From Drosophila pseudoobscura (taxonomy: Eukaryota; Arthropoda; Insecta; Diptera; Drosophilidae): DNA of 64,000 bases. The translations under genes and the position numbers were made by a program. This document shows positions 11,276 to 21,598 of the stretch, in pieces. How positions within the stretch are numbered: position 1 is the first letter of the stretch; every line of letters starts with the position of its first letter. The stretch lies in the NCBI RefSeq assembly GCF_009870125.1, contig NC_046683.1, forward strand, positions 19,043,001 through 19,107,000, given 5' to 3'. A model generated the notes under the pieces. It did no database searches. It was not told the DNA's origin and was given only the letters and a program-made list of their open reading frames with translations.

Positions 11276-11329
11276 ACTATTGAGACATTAAGGTGAGGTC
11301 AATAACCTCCTGTCAATTTTTAATTATAA
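11276..11329. other. Short unassigned stretch
   Basis: 54 bp between the LTR fossil and a DINE-1. It is AT-rich at its right end, with no feature seen. Confidence 0.3.
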
Positions 11330-12439
11330 CGAGGGGGAACGTTGTGAGTTGCTGCGTACACCGCAACTCCACAGTTATACCCGATACTTAGCCTTACCAG
11401 TATGGCTCTCCTCCGGCAGACGCCGCTAATATTAAACGACACGACAAAGAGTGCGTGCGAGAGAGACAGAAAATCAGTCTGAGCGTGACGTCGGGCGCTG
11501 CGTAGCCACTGCAAATTGATTTGTTCCTTTTGGCTATAAAAATGATCTGATCTGATCCAGATTCAGCAACCTGATAGATATGGTCATTATCTATGATTCT
11601 GCGTTTTTAGTTTTCTCGAATCTGCAATATTGTGGATGCAACAGATTTTCGTCCTTTGTGCGGGCGGAAAGGGGTGGGGCGAAATTTTGAGATATACGTT
11701 TTATAGTGAGATCTAACAGAAGTGCGGATACCAAATTTGGTTACTCTATCCTTAATACTCTCTGAGATTTGTGAATATCCCCAGATTTGCATCCTTTGCG
11801 GGGGCGGAAGGGGGTGTGGCGAAATTTTGAAACAAACTCGTCTCGGTCCGATATATTAGGAGTGTGGATACCACTTTTGGTTGCTCTAGCTTTTATAGTC
11901 TCTGAGATCTAGGCGCTAATGTTTTACTCTAAGCAAAGCCGCCTATGCTACGTGCATGTAAGAGAGAGACAGTGCGAGAAAAAATGAAATTGTTTTCTTG
12001 ATGCTGGCTATAATAATAATACGATCCAATTCAGATTCTGCTAAAAGATATGGTCATTCTCTACGATTCTGCGTTTTTGGTTTTATCGTATCTTTAAAAA
12101 TGTGGATGCCACAGATTTTCGTCCTTTGTGGGGGCGGAAGTGGGCGGGGCAAAGTTTTGAAATATTTTTGGAGCAGTGACATATCACAGAAGTCTGCATC
12201 CAAAACATCGTTGCTCTAGCTCTTATAGTCTTTGAGCATTAGGCGCTGAAGTGGACGGACAGACGGACGGACGGACAGACGGACAGACAGACATGGCTCA
12301 ATCGACTCGGCTATTGATGCTGATCAAGAATATATATACTTTATGGGGTCGGAAACGATTCCTTCTGGACGTTACACTCATCCACTTTTACCACAAATCT
12401 AATATACCCCAATACTCATTTTGAGTATCGGGTATAAAA
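11330..12439 (+). mobile_element. DINE-1/INE-1 (Helitron-related, non-autonomous)
   Basis: A full-length-looking 1.1-kb element. It starts CGAGGGGGAACGTTGTGAGT, carries the sub-terminal pair TATACCCGATAC / GTATCGGGTATA, has a GACGGACA microsatellite at about 12252-12292, and ends in the family's ATGGGGTCGGAAACGATTCC block and GGGTATAAAA. No ORF of note. DINE-1 elements depend on Helitron/Helentron proteins supplied in trans. It sits between the LTR fossil and LINE D endonuclease sequence. Confidence 0.9.
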
Positions 12440-13785
12440 ATGGGGTCGTTGCCCCGATAAAAATAAATAGATTAGAGTTAAGGATAAAGCTGAAAAGTGA
12501 CTCACCCCTTACATTTGTGTTCGAGCTCCCCCATTGAGTGTGGTGAGCGTTAGCATCGCAACGTATCAGTAGGTCTATGTCCGACCTCTCGCTGTCGCTG
12601 GCTAGTTTGCGGACAAGGTCCTTTGGAGGATCGTTTTCCTCATGGGCCATGTAGGACGAAATCAGCCTAAGATGTGTCCCTTTCAGCTCTAGGCTTGCCG
12701 CCGTGTTGTCGCTATCGCTATAACTATGGAGAAGAAAGATATTAAAGTGCTTTCTGGTGAGAATGCAGGTGCGGGTTTTACCTTCATGTTGAGCTACAAT
12801 TTCTTGTACTCCTTCGACCCTAGTCCACAAACCTTGTCTCTCATTACCCAAGGTTCCTGGATTAGGGCTACGTCTGCTCCGCTCTCTTCGAGGCGGAGTA
12901 TAAGAGCAGCGGATGCTGCTTTAGAGTGGTGAAGATTGATCTGAAGGAGCCTCAAGGACATCCTTAGTGTCCTCCACCACTGTAATATCGGCATCTGGAT
13001 CGTCCTCAACTTCCTCGTGGCAACACATCGCCTCGAAGTCGCATCTCAGCGTGCCATCGGTGGAGTATCCCTCTGGGTCTGTCTCCGTATGATCGTCGGA
13101 TGCTTCGATTTCCGAGGCAGCGTCCTGCTCGACTGGCTTGTCGACAGGACGCGCCCCGGCCGCTGCATCCGACTTGTAGACGGTCACCGAGCTGAACCCG
13201 AAATTGAGCTCGCCTTTGGGGATGGGTTTGGGAACTGATGTTTGGGGATTCGGGGGTCCGCGCTGCCTCTGTCCAGGACGCCAATCAGCGTCCTTTCCCT
13301 GGCAATCTGCGCGAACGATGTGTTAGGCAGTACTCTGGAGCGCTTCTGTGTTGGCCCAGGAGTCTCTTGCGAGCGCTGCCTTTTTGCTTCCTTGCCAAAG
13401 TTCGGCAGCACCGTCGAGGCCCACTCAACCTTCTTTATCCATTTGTCCGCTCGGCTGGACCGCTCTGCCGACGGAGTATATTGCCAGCACTCCTTCTATC
13501 GGCGTATGTAAAAGGTTTGGCTTGGACACTAGTAGATGGTGACTCATCACCCGCCACTTTACCACCAGGCAGAGCAGCCGCAAGATTGCATAGCCACTCT
13601 GCCAAGGTATCGGTATTGGGAGCCAATTCACCACCCACCCCGAAACCGGGATGGGACCCCTTTGGGCTCTCCCTAGCGTCGACCGCCGCGCAGGTTTTCA
13701 CTGCTAGTTTGCGGGTTGGGCCGCTGCCTTCCCCTGCTTGGGATTGCTCCCTGTTGGCATTTGGGGAGTGCCAGACTCATTTTTT
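12440..13785 (-). mobile_element. LINE D, ORF1 and endonuclease region
   Basis: Read on the - strand, ORF1 residues run from about 13785 to 13010 (SFAQIARERTLIGVLD near 13330). The start of ORF2 follows, an APE-type endonuclease (LRLLQINLHHSKAASAAL near 12940, DVALIQEPW near 12880, CDANAHHTQWGSSN near 12560). Frames are interrupted more than once. The conserved GCDANAHH core reads RCDANAHH here. The palm region expected next is missing or displaced by the DINE-1 and the LTR/LINE A nest. Confidence 0.75.
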
Positions 13786-14241
13786 TTTATTTTTATATCT
13801 TCCATTCTTTTCCCACGAGCTGCAGAGAAGGGGTACGGTCCGTCCGTGCAGATATCCACGTTGCCCGGATAAAGCATACTTAGAACAGGGGGCTAGTTTT
13901 ATATATCGGGCCCCCAGCCAGGCTGACTCTCGGCATGGGTCGAATAACACTCTTAGTCCGGCCCGGTGTGAGCTGAATGTGGGGGTTGGGATGAGGGTAG
14001 GAAGTGTGTAGAGATAGAGGAGTGTGTGAGCTACTTATACGAGGCGGCACCACAAGCGCATCGTCAGTGTTGCTACTTCGCGAACACCCGCTGGCTGTCG
14101 GGGGCTGCTTATTTTCGGTACTCTCCCTATATGACCTGTATATAGGTAGGTCGTTCGCTATCCGCCACCTGCGACCCGTCCGGTGGCCTCAGCTAGGCCC
14201 CCTTTGAGCCACCTCACGAGCTCATCGGACCTAACCTAACC
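13786..14241 (+). mobile_element. LINE D, 3' end in + orientation
   Basis: Non-coding sequence ending in ACCTAACCTAACC exactly at the right target-site duplication, as expected for a LINE 3' tail. The coding parts of LINE D to its left are on the - strand. That arrangement fits twin-priming inversion of the 5' segment during integration (inference). Confidence 0.55.
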
Positions 14242-14253
14242 TTGTGGAACTGT
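14242..14253. other. Target-site duplication, right copy
   Basis: TTGTGGAACTGT, the partner of 7198-7209. It directly follows the LINE tail. Confidence 0.9.
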
Positions 14254-14877
14254 ATGTGGACTTTGTGATCAACAAGGCGTCGGAGGTGCACTACAAAGCC
14301 TTCCACAAGGGCTTCATGAAGGTCTGCTCCGGTCGCGTCATCAACGCATTCCAGCTGGAGGAGCTGATGGCCGTGGTGGTGCGAAATGAGGACTATGACT
14401 GGCAGGCACTCGAAGACTATTGCGAGTACAAATAAGACTACTCTTCAGGCATGAGACAGTGAGTGGAATCAGAAATCCCCAAAGGATATATAAAGTATAT
14501 ATGTAAATACTTTTTCTTATTCTTTTTAGATCAAATGGTTCTGGGAGGTGATCCATGATCTATCCGAAGCGGAAAAGAGAAACTTCCTGCTGTATTTAAC
14601 AAGCAGCGATCGTATACCTATTCAGGGTATAAAGGCCCTCGGGGTGAGTAAAACTCATGTTCTATTATGAGCAGCAATATATGGACAATCCACGAAATTC
14701 CAGTTCACTATACAACCAACTACCGATGAACTTTTCCTGCCTGTGGCCCATACATGCTTCCATTTGCTGGATCTGCCACGCTACAAGACCAGGGAGCGCC
14801 TCAAATTCAAACTGCTGCAGGCCATACAGCAAACTGTTCTAATCTGGTCTGATCCTCCGATCGATCGGAATTGGTGA
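14244..14877 (+). pseudogene. HERC4-like E3 ubiquitin ligase pseudogene, 3' part (HECT C-lobe)
   Basis: Continues the HECT domain after the insertion: LYVDFVINKASEVHYKAFHK, then FHKGFMKVCSGRVI, a stop at 14433 after EDYCEYK, an intron, IKWFWEVIHDLSEAEKRNF at about 14527-14590 and SSDRIPIQGIKALG. A second intron follows (GT at 14644, AG at 14703). The last exon is FTIQPTTDELFLPVAHTCF and onward. The catalytic HECT cysteine codon is present at 14755-14757 within the HTCF motif. The C-terminal tail after LLQAIQQT reads VLIWSD and onward to TGA at 14875 instead of the family's short QGFSL-type end, so the last residues are altered. Confidence 0.85.
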
Positions 14878-16007
14878 GGGCGGGAATGGAAGGGTAGAAT
14901 GGATTTAAGCTACACGTACAGGAAAACACACACACAACCCACACAGAGACACACATTTATCAGTGATCAAATCAACTAAAATAATGTGTTTATGGCTTTA
15001 AATTGTTAGCTAGTTATCGGTGAGATAAAAGGTCTGAATAGCGATAGCGATAAAGGCAGTAATCGAACAGCTGTTTTTGGCGAAATGTGAATGTGGCGGC
15101 AAATAATTTTTCGAGTCCCGCAGAGTCAGTTGCTAAGAACATTTTTGGACACACATGCTGAGGAGGCCGCGCGGTGCCTAACATTATAAACGAATACGAA
15201 TATCTACACAGTTTGTAAGCAGTGCAAGTGTTGATGTGCGATCGCTTTTTGTGGCTGTGTCGCCGTTGACGGTGCTGCCGCTGCTGACATTGCCGGGTCA
15301 AGCTAACGGTACCCGCATCAAAAAGAAATTCAAACAGGTACAAAAACAAAACAAGAAACAGAAAGAAAAAACAAAGGTAACGACTTGGGGGACAGTCGGT
15401 GAAATTATGGGGTACTTAGCGTACCAGCCACCTCTGTCTCTGGCTCTCCAGCGCATTTGCTTTCATTTATCAAATGTGTCGTCTGCCATCGTTTGGCCAA
15501 CTTCTTAATCCATGCCATGGCCACTGCCATTGCCCCTGCTTCCCTTCCGTGCACTCCACCGATGGCTGCCAGCTAAGCTGCCAACTTGACGATGCCTCAA
15601 AATGGGGGCCATAAAATCAATTACACTGACAATTTTTGCATATCCTGACGGCTAACAAATATGTGGTAGTGTGGCACCGCCACCTAACAAGATTCGAGGA
15701 GAGTACAGTGGCAGCATATGTATGTAGGAGCTGCCACAGCGGGAACATGAAATAAAATAAGATACAAAACTGCAATGCAAAATGCACTCTCTCTTTCACT
15801 TTTTCGCTTCCTGGAGGGAAGCTTCCTTTTCGCACTCACCTGCACTCACTCCAGGGTACATTGAATGGTGAGGTAGTGCTCTCTCTCCTGCTCATTGAGG
15901 AGGATTACAGTTTAGCAGTGGAAGGATCTCCTTTCCAACTCACCTTACTCAAGGTAGATAGAATGACAGCCTTCCCTTCCGTCTTTCTAAGCTCTGACGC
16001 TCTCACG
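14878..16007. other. Non-coding flank between the pseudogene and the 5S array
   Basis: Single-copy, AT-rich DNA with short CA and CT runs. Open frames at 15014-15349 (-) and 15236-15508 (+) look like simple-sequence artefacts (runs of Gln/Lys or Arg/His) and have no recognisable domain. I see no gene here. Confidence 0.45.
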
Positions 16008-16110
16008 TACTTTTTGGGGTCGGAAACGATTCCTTCTGGACGTTACACACATCCACTTTTACCACAAATCTAATATACCCCAATACTTATTTTGAGTATC
16101 GGGTATAAAA
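16008..16110 (+). mobile_element. DINE-1 3'-end fragment at the array boundary
   Basis: Only the last 100 bp of DINE-1 (GGGGTCGGAAACGATTCC to GGGTATAAAA). It is joined on the left to host flank and on the right directly to 5S spacer. It marks the boundary of the right-hand array. Confidence 0.85.
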
Positions 16111-16157
16111 TTGAAAAACGAAACGAAAATACGGCAAAAGGCAAAAAGTTGGTGACG

Positions 16158-16277
16158 AAGCCAACAACACGCGGTGTTCCCAAGCGGTCCCCCATCTAAG
16201 TACTAACCGCGCCCGACGCTGCTTAATTTCGGTGATCGGACGAGAACCGATGTATTCAGCGTAGTATGGTCGTTGGC
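16158..16277 (-). rRNA. 5SrRNA: 5S ribosomal RNA
   Basis: Full-length consensus copy on the - strand with a T5 run, the outermost copy of the right-hand array. Its upstream spacer is interrupted by a DINE-1 at 16441. Confidence 0.95.
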
Positions 16278-16440
16278 GAAAGCCTAGGAGCTGAACGTTG
16301 CTTTCCTTTGTGTTCTGCCTTCGACTGACCAAAACTAACAATAAGATGTGTTTTTAGTTCAAACGACTAGACTAGGATCTGCTGGCAGGGATTGGATGTG
16401 GTATGGGGTGCCTGTATTTATGCATTTATTTAGAAAAAGA

Positions 16441-17547
16441 CGAGGGGGAACGTTGTGAGTTGCTGCGGACACCGCAACTCTACAGTTATACCCGATACTA
16501 AGTCAGTATGGCTTTCCTCCGGCAGACGCCGCTAATATTAATCGACACGACAAAGAGTGCGTGCGAGAGAGACAGAAAATCAGTCTGAGCGTGACGTCGG
16601 GCGCTGCGTAGCCACTGCAAATTGATTTGTTTCCTTTGGCTATGATCTAAAATGATCTGATCTGATTCAGATTCAGCAATCTGATAGATATGGTCGTTAT
16701 CTATGATTCTGCGTTTTTAGTTTTCTCAAATCTGCAATATTGTGGATGGAACAGATTTTCGTCCTTTGTGTGGGCGGAAGGGGGTGGGGCGAAATTTTGA
16801 GATAAAGGTTTTATAGTGAGATCTAACAGAAGTGCGGATACCAAATTTGGTTACTCTAGCTTTAATAGTCTCTGAGATTTGTGAATATCCCCAGATTTGC
16901 ATCCTTTGCGGGGGCGGAAGGGGGTGTGGCGAAATTTTGAAACAAACTCGTCTCGGTCCGATATATTAGGAGTGTGGATACCAAATTTAGTTGCTCTAGC
17001 TTTTATAGTCTCTGAGATCTAGGCGCTAATGTTTTACTCTAAGCAAAGCCGCCTATGCTACGTGCATGTAAGAGAGAGACAGTGCGAGAAAAAATGAAAT
17101 TGTTTTCTTGATGCTGGCTATAATAATAATACGATCCAATTCAGATTCTGCTAAAAGATATGGTCATTCTCTACAATTCTGCGTTTTTGGTTTTATCGTA
17201 TCTTTAAAAATGTGGATGCCACAGATTTTCGTCCTTTGTGGGGGCGGAAGTGGGCGGGGCAAAGTTTTGAAATATTTTTGGAGCAGTGACATATCACAGA
17301 AGTCTGCATCCAAAACATCGTTGCTCTAGCTCTTATAGTCTTTGAGCATTAGGCGCTGAAGTGGACGGACAGACGGACGGACGGACAGACGGACAGACAG
17401 ACATGGCTCAATCGACTCGGCTATTGATGCTGATCAAGAATATATATACTTTATGGGGTCGGAAACGATTCCTTCTGGACGTTACACTCATCCACTTTTA
17501 CCACAAATCTAATATACCCCAATACTCATTTTGAGTATCGGGTATAA
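16441..17547 (+). mobile_element. DINE-1/INE-1 inserted in 5S spacer
   Basis: A complete 1.1-kb element, closely similar to the one at 11330. It is inserted between AAAAAGA and CCAAATGCC of the spacer. It has the GACGGACA microsatellite at about 17362-17402 and the GGGTATAAAA end. Confidence 0.92.
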
Positions 17548-17601
17548 AAACCAAATGCCGTTCCCCTTCGAACAATAGTAATATAAATTTTAATTGTATC
17601 C

Positions 17602-17613
17602 ATGTCCCTTGGC
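17602..17613. other. Target-site duplication of LINE C, left copy
   Basis: ATGTCCCTTGGC, repeated at 21479-21490 in 5S spacer. The last three bases (GGC) are also the first bases of the element's ribozyme, so the true duplication is 9 to 12 bp. Confidence 0.88.
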
Positions 17614-17734
17614 TGGCGAAAATCCTCTAGCTGAACCCTCCACAAGGGTGCCGGCTGGGCAGTGGACACTGCATTACCCAGGACACTGTCGCTTGCTCTG
17701 TCCGGGGTAATGCAGTGTCTAGCTAAGGCTATGG
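17611..17734 (+). ncRNA. HDV-like self-cleaving ribozyme at the LINE 5' end
   Basis: All helices of the HDV double-pseudoknot fold can be drawn. P1: GGCTGGC (17611-17617) with GCCGGCT (17650-17656), 7 pairs with two G-U. P2: TAGCT (17628-17632) with GGCTA (17727-17731). P3: ACCCT (17635-17639) with AGGGT (17645-17649). P1.1: CC in the loop (17640-17641) with GG at 17657-17658. P4: a 15-bp stem, 17665-17679 with 17705-17719. The catalytic cytosine would be C17723 in CTAA. GCCGGCTGGGCA matches the HDV core almost exactly. Cleavage would fall just before G17611, the first base of the element. Such ribozymes are known at 5' ends of several LINE groups and release the element RNA from read-through transcripts, here a spacer transcript. 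Confidence 0.87.
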
Positions 17735-17868
17735 TCCGGCGTCTTCCCGATTCAAAGTCGGGGGAACCGAACCAGGGCCATGGCTAGAGGTGCCTGGCGG
17801 TCAGGCCTAAAACGCCAGGGGGTGGTCCCCCCGAAAAATATTAACCAGTATGGACCCTCGGGCCAACT

Positions 17869-19170
17869 ATGGAGTCGAAGAAGGAGCAAGCACGGGTTGG
17901 GATGTCAACCCAAACGTCGGTGGAAATCGTGACTGCTACCACCGGCGGGCACGGGGAGGAGCAGTCCTCTCTGCGTGTCGCCAGCGGTCGCACCTCAGAC
18001 TTGGCGGGAGCAGGCCAGGTCAGTTGTAAAGCTACTGCCACAACAACAACAACAAAAACAACTCACTCCGTAGCCTGCAAGTTGAGCCGCACAGATGCCG
18101 TAGTCGATGCAGACACGGATCTGGAGAGCGTGTCCTCTCTAAGCAGGACGGATGAAGAGAGCCTTCTCCGCTCGCCGGAACCAGGCACCAGCTCCCTGCG
18201 TAGGGAAGGGCCGAAGCGTTCCAAGCAGGGGATGAAGGCCAAAGCGCAATACAAAGCGGCCCTCAACATCAAAAGCCGGCTGCAAGGTAAAGCAGACATC
18301 TCCCAGGAGGAGAAGGTCAAGCTAGCCTGGGCCGAGCAGAGAGTAGAGGAGGGTCGGCTACACTATGCTCAGATGCCACAGATGAGGGCGTCGAATGGCG
18401 AATATGCCAATAAGGTGTAGGAGATTATGGCCACCAAGAGGCAACGCTCGACTGAGAGTGCCATTAAGGACACTCCAGCGAGCAAGCGGCAACGCGGGCC
18501 CAGGAGTGCAGCCCCTCTACCGAAAGCGGCCAAGAAGCCGAAAGCGAAGGTCAGCGAGGTGACCAAACGACACCTGATCGTGGCACTCATTGACCGCAGC
18601 GAAGAAAACGGCAAGATGTCAGCGGCACAGTGGAAGCTGGTGCACGCGCGTCTTGTCGACGCACTCTTTGTACAGATGGAGGAAGACCCCGCGGCCCCTA
18701 TGCCCACGTTCGATGGTGCTGGGTGGCTAAATGGGGTTAAGATCCTGTAGTGCAATGATGATCCAACCCTAAGGTGGCTGACGCGTACGGTCTGCCAACT
18801 GGAGGCGATGTGCGAGGGGGCCAAGCTGGAGGTTGTGGACCGGGAGCTTTTCCCGTCCAAGCCTAAGGCGAAGGTACTCTTCCCCATCACAATCCAGGGG
18901 GACCGAGCGCTGAAGCTCCTTCAGCGGCAAAACGCGGACGTGCCGACGGCCGATTGGAGGATCCTACACATTGGTAGCCCACTACCCAAAGAGGGGGGCC
19001 AATGTGTGATCCTCCAAATAAACAAGGAAGCAGAGGATCTGCTATACCCCAAGTTCGGGAAGATGGCATGGGGCATGGGTAGCGTCTACCTGCGCCTCAA
19101 AAAGCGCCACCCTGAGGACAAGGACGCGCATACCCTGCTAGCAACCGAGAGACAGCACCCTCCAATAGGT
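17869..19170 (+). pseudogene. LINE C ORF1 (DUF4780-like), with stops
   Basis: Starts ATG 17869, about 135 nt after the ribozyme. The N-terminal half is Ser/Thr-rich and low complexity. A basic stretch follows (KRQRGPRSAAPLPKAAKKPK near 18490-18540). The C-terminal half, about 18810-19140 (ELFPSKPKAKVLFPITIQGD to GMGSVYLRLKKRHPE), resembles DUF4780, found in ORF1 proteins of LOA-type LINEs. The reading frame is broken by TAG at 18418-18420 and TAG at 18748-18750. Otherwise the frame continues to the deletion near 19170. Confidence 0.65.
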
Positions 19171-19199
19171 CTGTTAACCACTGGGCCATAGACTCCTTC

Positions 19200-20190
19200 G
19201 CGGGCATAAAAGCACCAGGACTGGACGGGATATTTCCAGCCATGATGCAGTTGACCAAAGAGGTTATTACCCCATGGCTCCTCGCAATATACTCAGCATG
19301 CCTAAGTACGGGCTATATCCCCATCCAATGGAGAACCTCGAGAGTTGTCTTCCTCCCCAAGGCAGGAAAGTGCAGTCACGTGAGTCCCAAGGATTACAGA
19401 CCGATAAGCCTTACCTCCTTTATACTAAAAACACTAGAAAAGCTGGTGGATTTCCACATCAGGAATGAGGTAGAGGGACTGATGTCAACAAACCAACACG
19501 CCTACACTAAAGGGAAATCAGTGGAGACGGCGCTACACTCGCTAGTAGCCACCATCGAGAGCGCCCTTCACAACAAAAGTATGCTTTGGGAGCATTTGTG
19601 GACATCTCAGGAGCATTCAACAATGTGGCCACAACCGCAATAACAAGTCGCCTAGAAGCGAATAACATACACCCTGCAATCAACGTCTAGATCAAAAACC
19701 TCCTAAGTTGCAGACGGGTGCAATCGGAGTGGGGCACTGCTTCCATGGTAAAAGGGGCACACAGAGGCACACCTCAGGGTGGAGTCCTGTCGCCACTACT
19801 GTGGAATCTGGTGGTCGACGACCTCATCAAGAGATTTGAAAGGAAGGACCCAAAGATAACAGTTTATGCAGACGACATAAGCATACTTATTACGGGTGTA
19901 TGTCCATCGACCCTCAGCTCCTTAATGGAACGTACACTCAGGAAGATACGTGAGTGGGCGGAAGAGGTAGGACTCAGTATCAACGCGGACAAGACGGACC
20001 TCATCCTCTTTACCAAGAGGTACAAGGTACCGATATGGACCCCCCCGAAAATTGACCAAACTAGGCTGACCCCAAAATCACAGGTGAAATACCTAGGCAC
20101 AGTACTGGACAGCAAGCTGGCATGGAGGCCCAATGTAGTGGAAAGGGTGAAGAAGGCTACCAGCCTTAGTGTGGTGGCAGGCTACTGAAA
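19200..20190 (+). pseudogene. LINE C reverse transcriptase, broken
   Basis: RT blocks are readable in pieces: finger YRPISLTSFILKTLEKLVDF (about 19396), palm motif A VDISGAFNN (about 19600, after a one-base loss near 19578), stop at 19688, motif B GTPQGGVLSPLLWN (about 19770), catalytic YADD (about 19866), then KYLGTVLDSKLAW. The thumb is truncated at about 20161 by a deletion relative to the copy at 24027-26066. Confidence 0.8.
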
Positions 20191-20404
20191 AGAAGACATA
20201 CCATAAGCTTATGGAAAAGACTCAGCGACAGGCTCTGCTCTGTATTACAGGGGCGCTGAGGTCAACCCCACCAAAAGCACTCGAAACTGTACTCGGAATC
20301 GACCCCCTGGACATTCACGCTCGCCTGATTGCGGGAAAGGCAGCACAACGCCTCATAGCATCAGAAATCTATCGCCACAAGGATACGGTTCAATCGGCAG
20401 GGAA

Positions 20405-21331
20405 ATGACCAGATCAACTGATTACATGACCGCCCAAACTTGCCTTGACGTCAAGACAACCACATCTTTGGGACCTGAAGACTGGAAAATTGGAAGGGAC
20501 CAAACTGAGCACCTCAATATATACACAGACGGCTCCAAGATGGAAGGAGGAGTAGGAACGAGCCTATACTGTACAGACCCTGAGATAAGGCTGTCGTATA
20601 AGCTACCGGACCCATGCAGCATATTCCAGGCAGAAGTTTTTGCCATCGGGAAGGCAGCGGAGGTCGCTCTCCGCACAGAACGAACACACGATGCGGTCAA
20701 CCTATTCGTCGACAGCCAAGCGGCGATAAGATCCATGCAGTCGTCCGCGGTCAGCTCCAGAAGTGTCTTGGCGAGCAGGGAGGCATTAGACATCCTAAGC
20801 ACGACAAAGACAGTGCGGATCTATTGGGTTCCCAGCCACCAGGGCATCGAAGGAAACGAAGCGGCGGACGTACTAGCTAAGGAAGGCGTCGGGCTGGAGA
20901 ATAGGAGAACCGAGAACGTGCCTGTCTCCCTCAGAACGCTGCAAGGCGATCTAGAGAAGCAGGCTAGAGCACAGACTGATAGCAGGTGGAGGAGTACCAC
21001 CACCTGCAGAACCTCGAAGATAATGTGCAAGGAGCGCAACGAGAAACTTAGCCACTACCTACTGCACCTACCACGAAAGGACTGCAGACTGATGGTGGGA
21101 ATACTAACAGGTCACTGTCTGGCTGCTGCACATGCAGCAAAGCTAGGCATCACCAACAGAGACAGTTGCAGGAAATGTGAGGAACCTGGGGCTATCGAAA
21201 CCCTGGAACATCTCATCTGCAACTGTCCGGCTCTCTCAAGGGCAAGGAGGAGATACCTGGGCGCCCCAGTGTTGGCATCACTGGAAGATGCCTCCAAAAG
21301 GACGATACAGGATATCGCTGGCCTATGCTAA
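20405..21331 (+). CDS. LINE C RNase H and C-terminal zinc-finger region
   Basis: 308 open codons from the internal Met at 20405. The RNase H domain has all four acidic/His positions (YTDGSK, FQAEVFAI, FVDSQAAI, VPSHQGIEGNEAAD). A CRKC-EHLIC-type zinc motif lies near 21160-21220. It is the C-terminal part of ORF2, open only downstream of the upstream frame breaks, so not an independent gene. The last residues differ from the copy at 24027. Confidence 0.7.
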   Translation: MTRSTDYMTAQTCLDVKTTTSLGPEDWKIGRDQTEHLNIYTDGSKMEGGVGTSLYCTDPEIRLSYKLPDPCSIFQAEVFAIGKAAEVALRTERTHDAVNLFVDSQAAIRSMQSSAVSSRSVLASREALDILSTTKTVRIYWVPSHQGIEGNEAADVLAKEGVGLENRRTENVPVSLRTLQGDLEKQARAQTDSRWRSTTTCRTSKIMCKERNEKLSHYLLHLPRKDCRLMVGILTGHCLAAAHAAKLGITNRDSCRKCEEPGAIETLEHLICNCPALSRARRRYLGAPVLASLEDASKRTIQDIAGLC

Positions 21332-21478
21332 AAACACCTCGAATCTCGGGGACTTTTAACACCACATTAACACTCCCGCGACGGTTCATACACCCCCCCA
21401 TCCGGATAACTAATGGCCATATTGGCCTATGCGTGGCCCCGCTGAGGGCCGTCCGGGTTAACCTAACCTAACCTATGT

Positions 21479-21490
21479 ATGTCCCTTGGC
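21479..21490. other. Target-site duplication of LINE C, right copy
   Basis: ATGTCCCTTGGC, followed by normal 5S spacer (CAAAATATAATTC). Confidence 0.88.
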
Positions 21491-21598
21491 CAAAATATAA
21501 TTCAAGGAAAATAAAAACGAAAAAAGAAAAATAAAAAATTTAAAATGAAAAACGAAACGAAAATACGGCAAGAGGCAAAAGGCAAAAAGTTGGTGACG

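Larger units (their letters stand above)
17611..21478 (+). mobile_element. LINE family C (LOA-like), complete ends but internally deleted
   Basis: A 3.9-kb non-LTR element in 5S spacer with target-site duplications. It has an HDV-type ribozyme at its 5' end and the tail GGTTAACCTAACCTAACC at its 3' end. ORF1 is at 17869-19170. The RT region is about 19200-20190 and RNase H 20405-21331. The RT-RNase H order and ORF1 type fit the LOA clade (Bilbo, TRIM and Loa relatives); assignment is by domain order. ORF1 sequence runs straight into RT finger sequence near 19170-19200, so the endonuclease and ORF2 start are deleted. A further loss of about 100 nt removes part of the thumb at about 20161. There is also a one-base loss near 19578 and a stop at 19688. 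Confidence 0.88.

Noticed and set aside
11607-11792. 61-codon - strand frame repeated in each DINE-1 (MQIWGYSQIS)
   Set aside because: It lies in non-coding Helitron-related DNA, is not conserved as a frame in all copies, and has no known domain.
15014-15508. Possible genes downstream of the HERC4-like pseudogene
   Set aside because: Frames on both strands consist of simple-sequence composition (His/Arg/Gln or Lys/Gln runs) with no domain or splice context that I can support.
17735-17800. tRNA-like or SINE-like hairpins after the ribozyme
   Set aside because: One hairpin (CTTCCCGATTC / GTCGGGGGAA) is visible but no A/B box pair or cloverleaf could be drawn.
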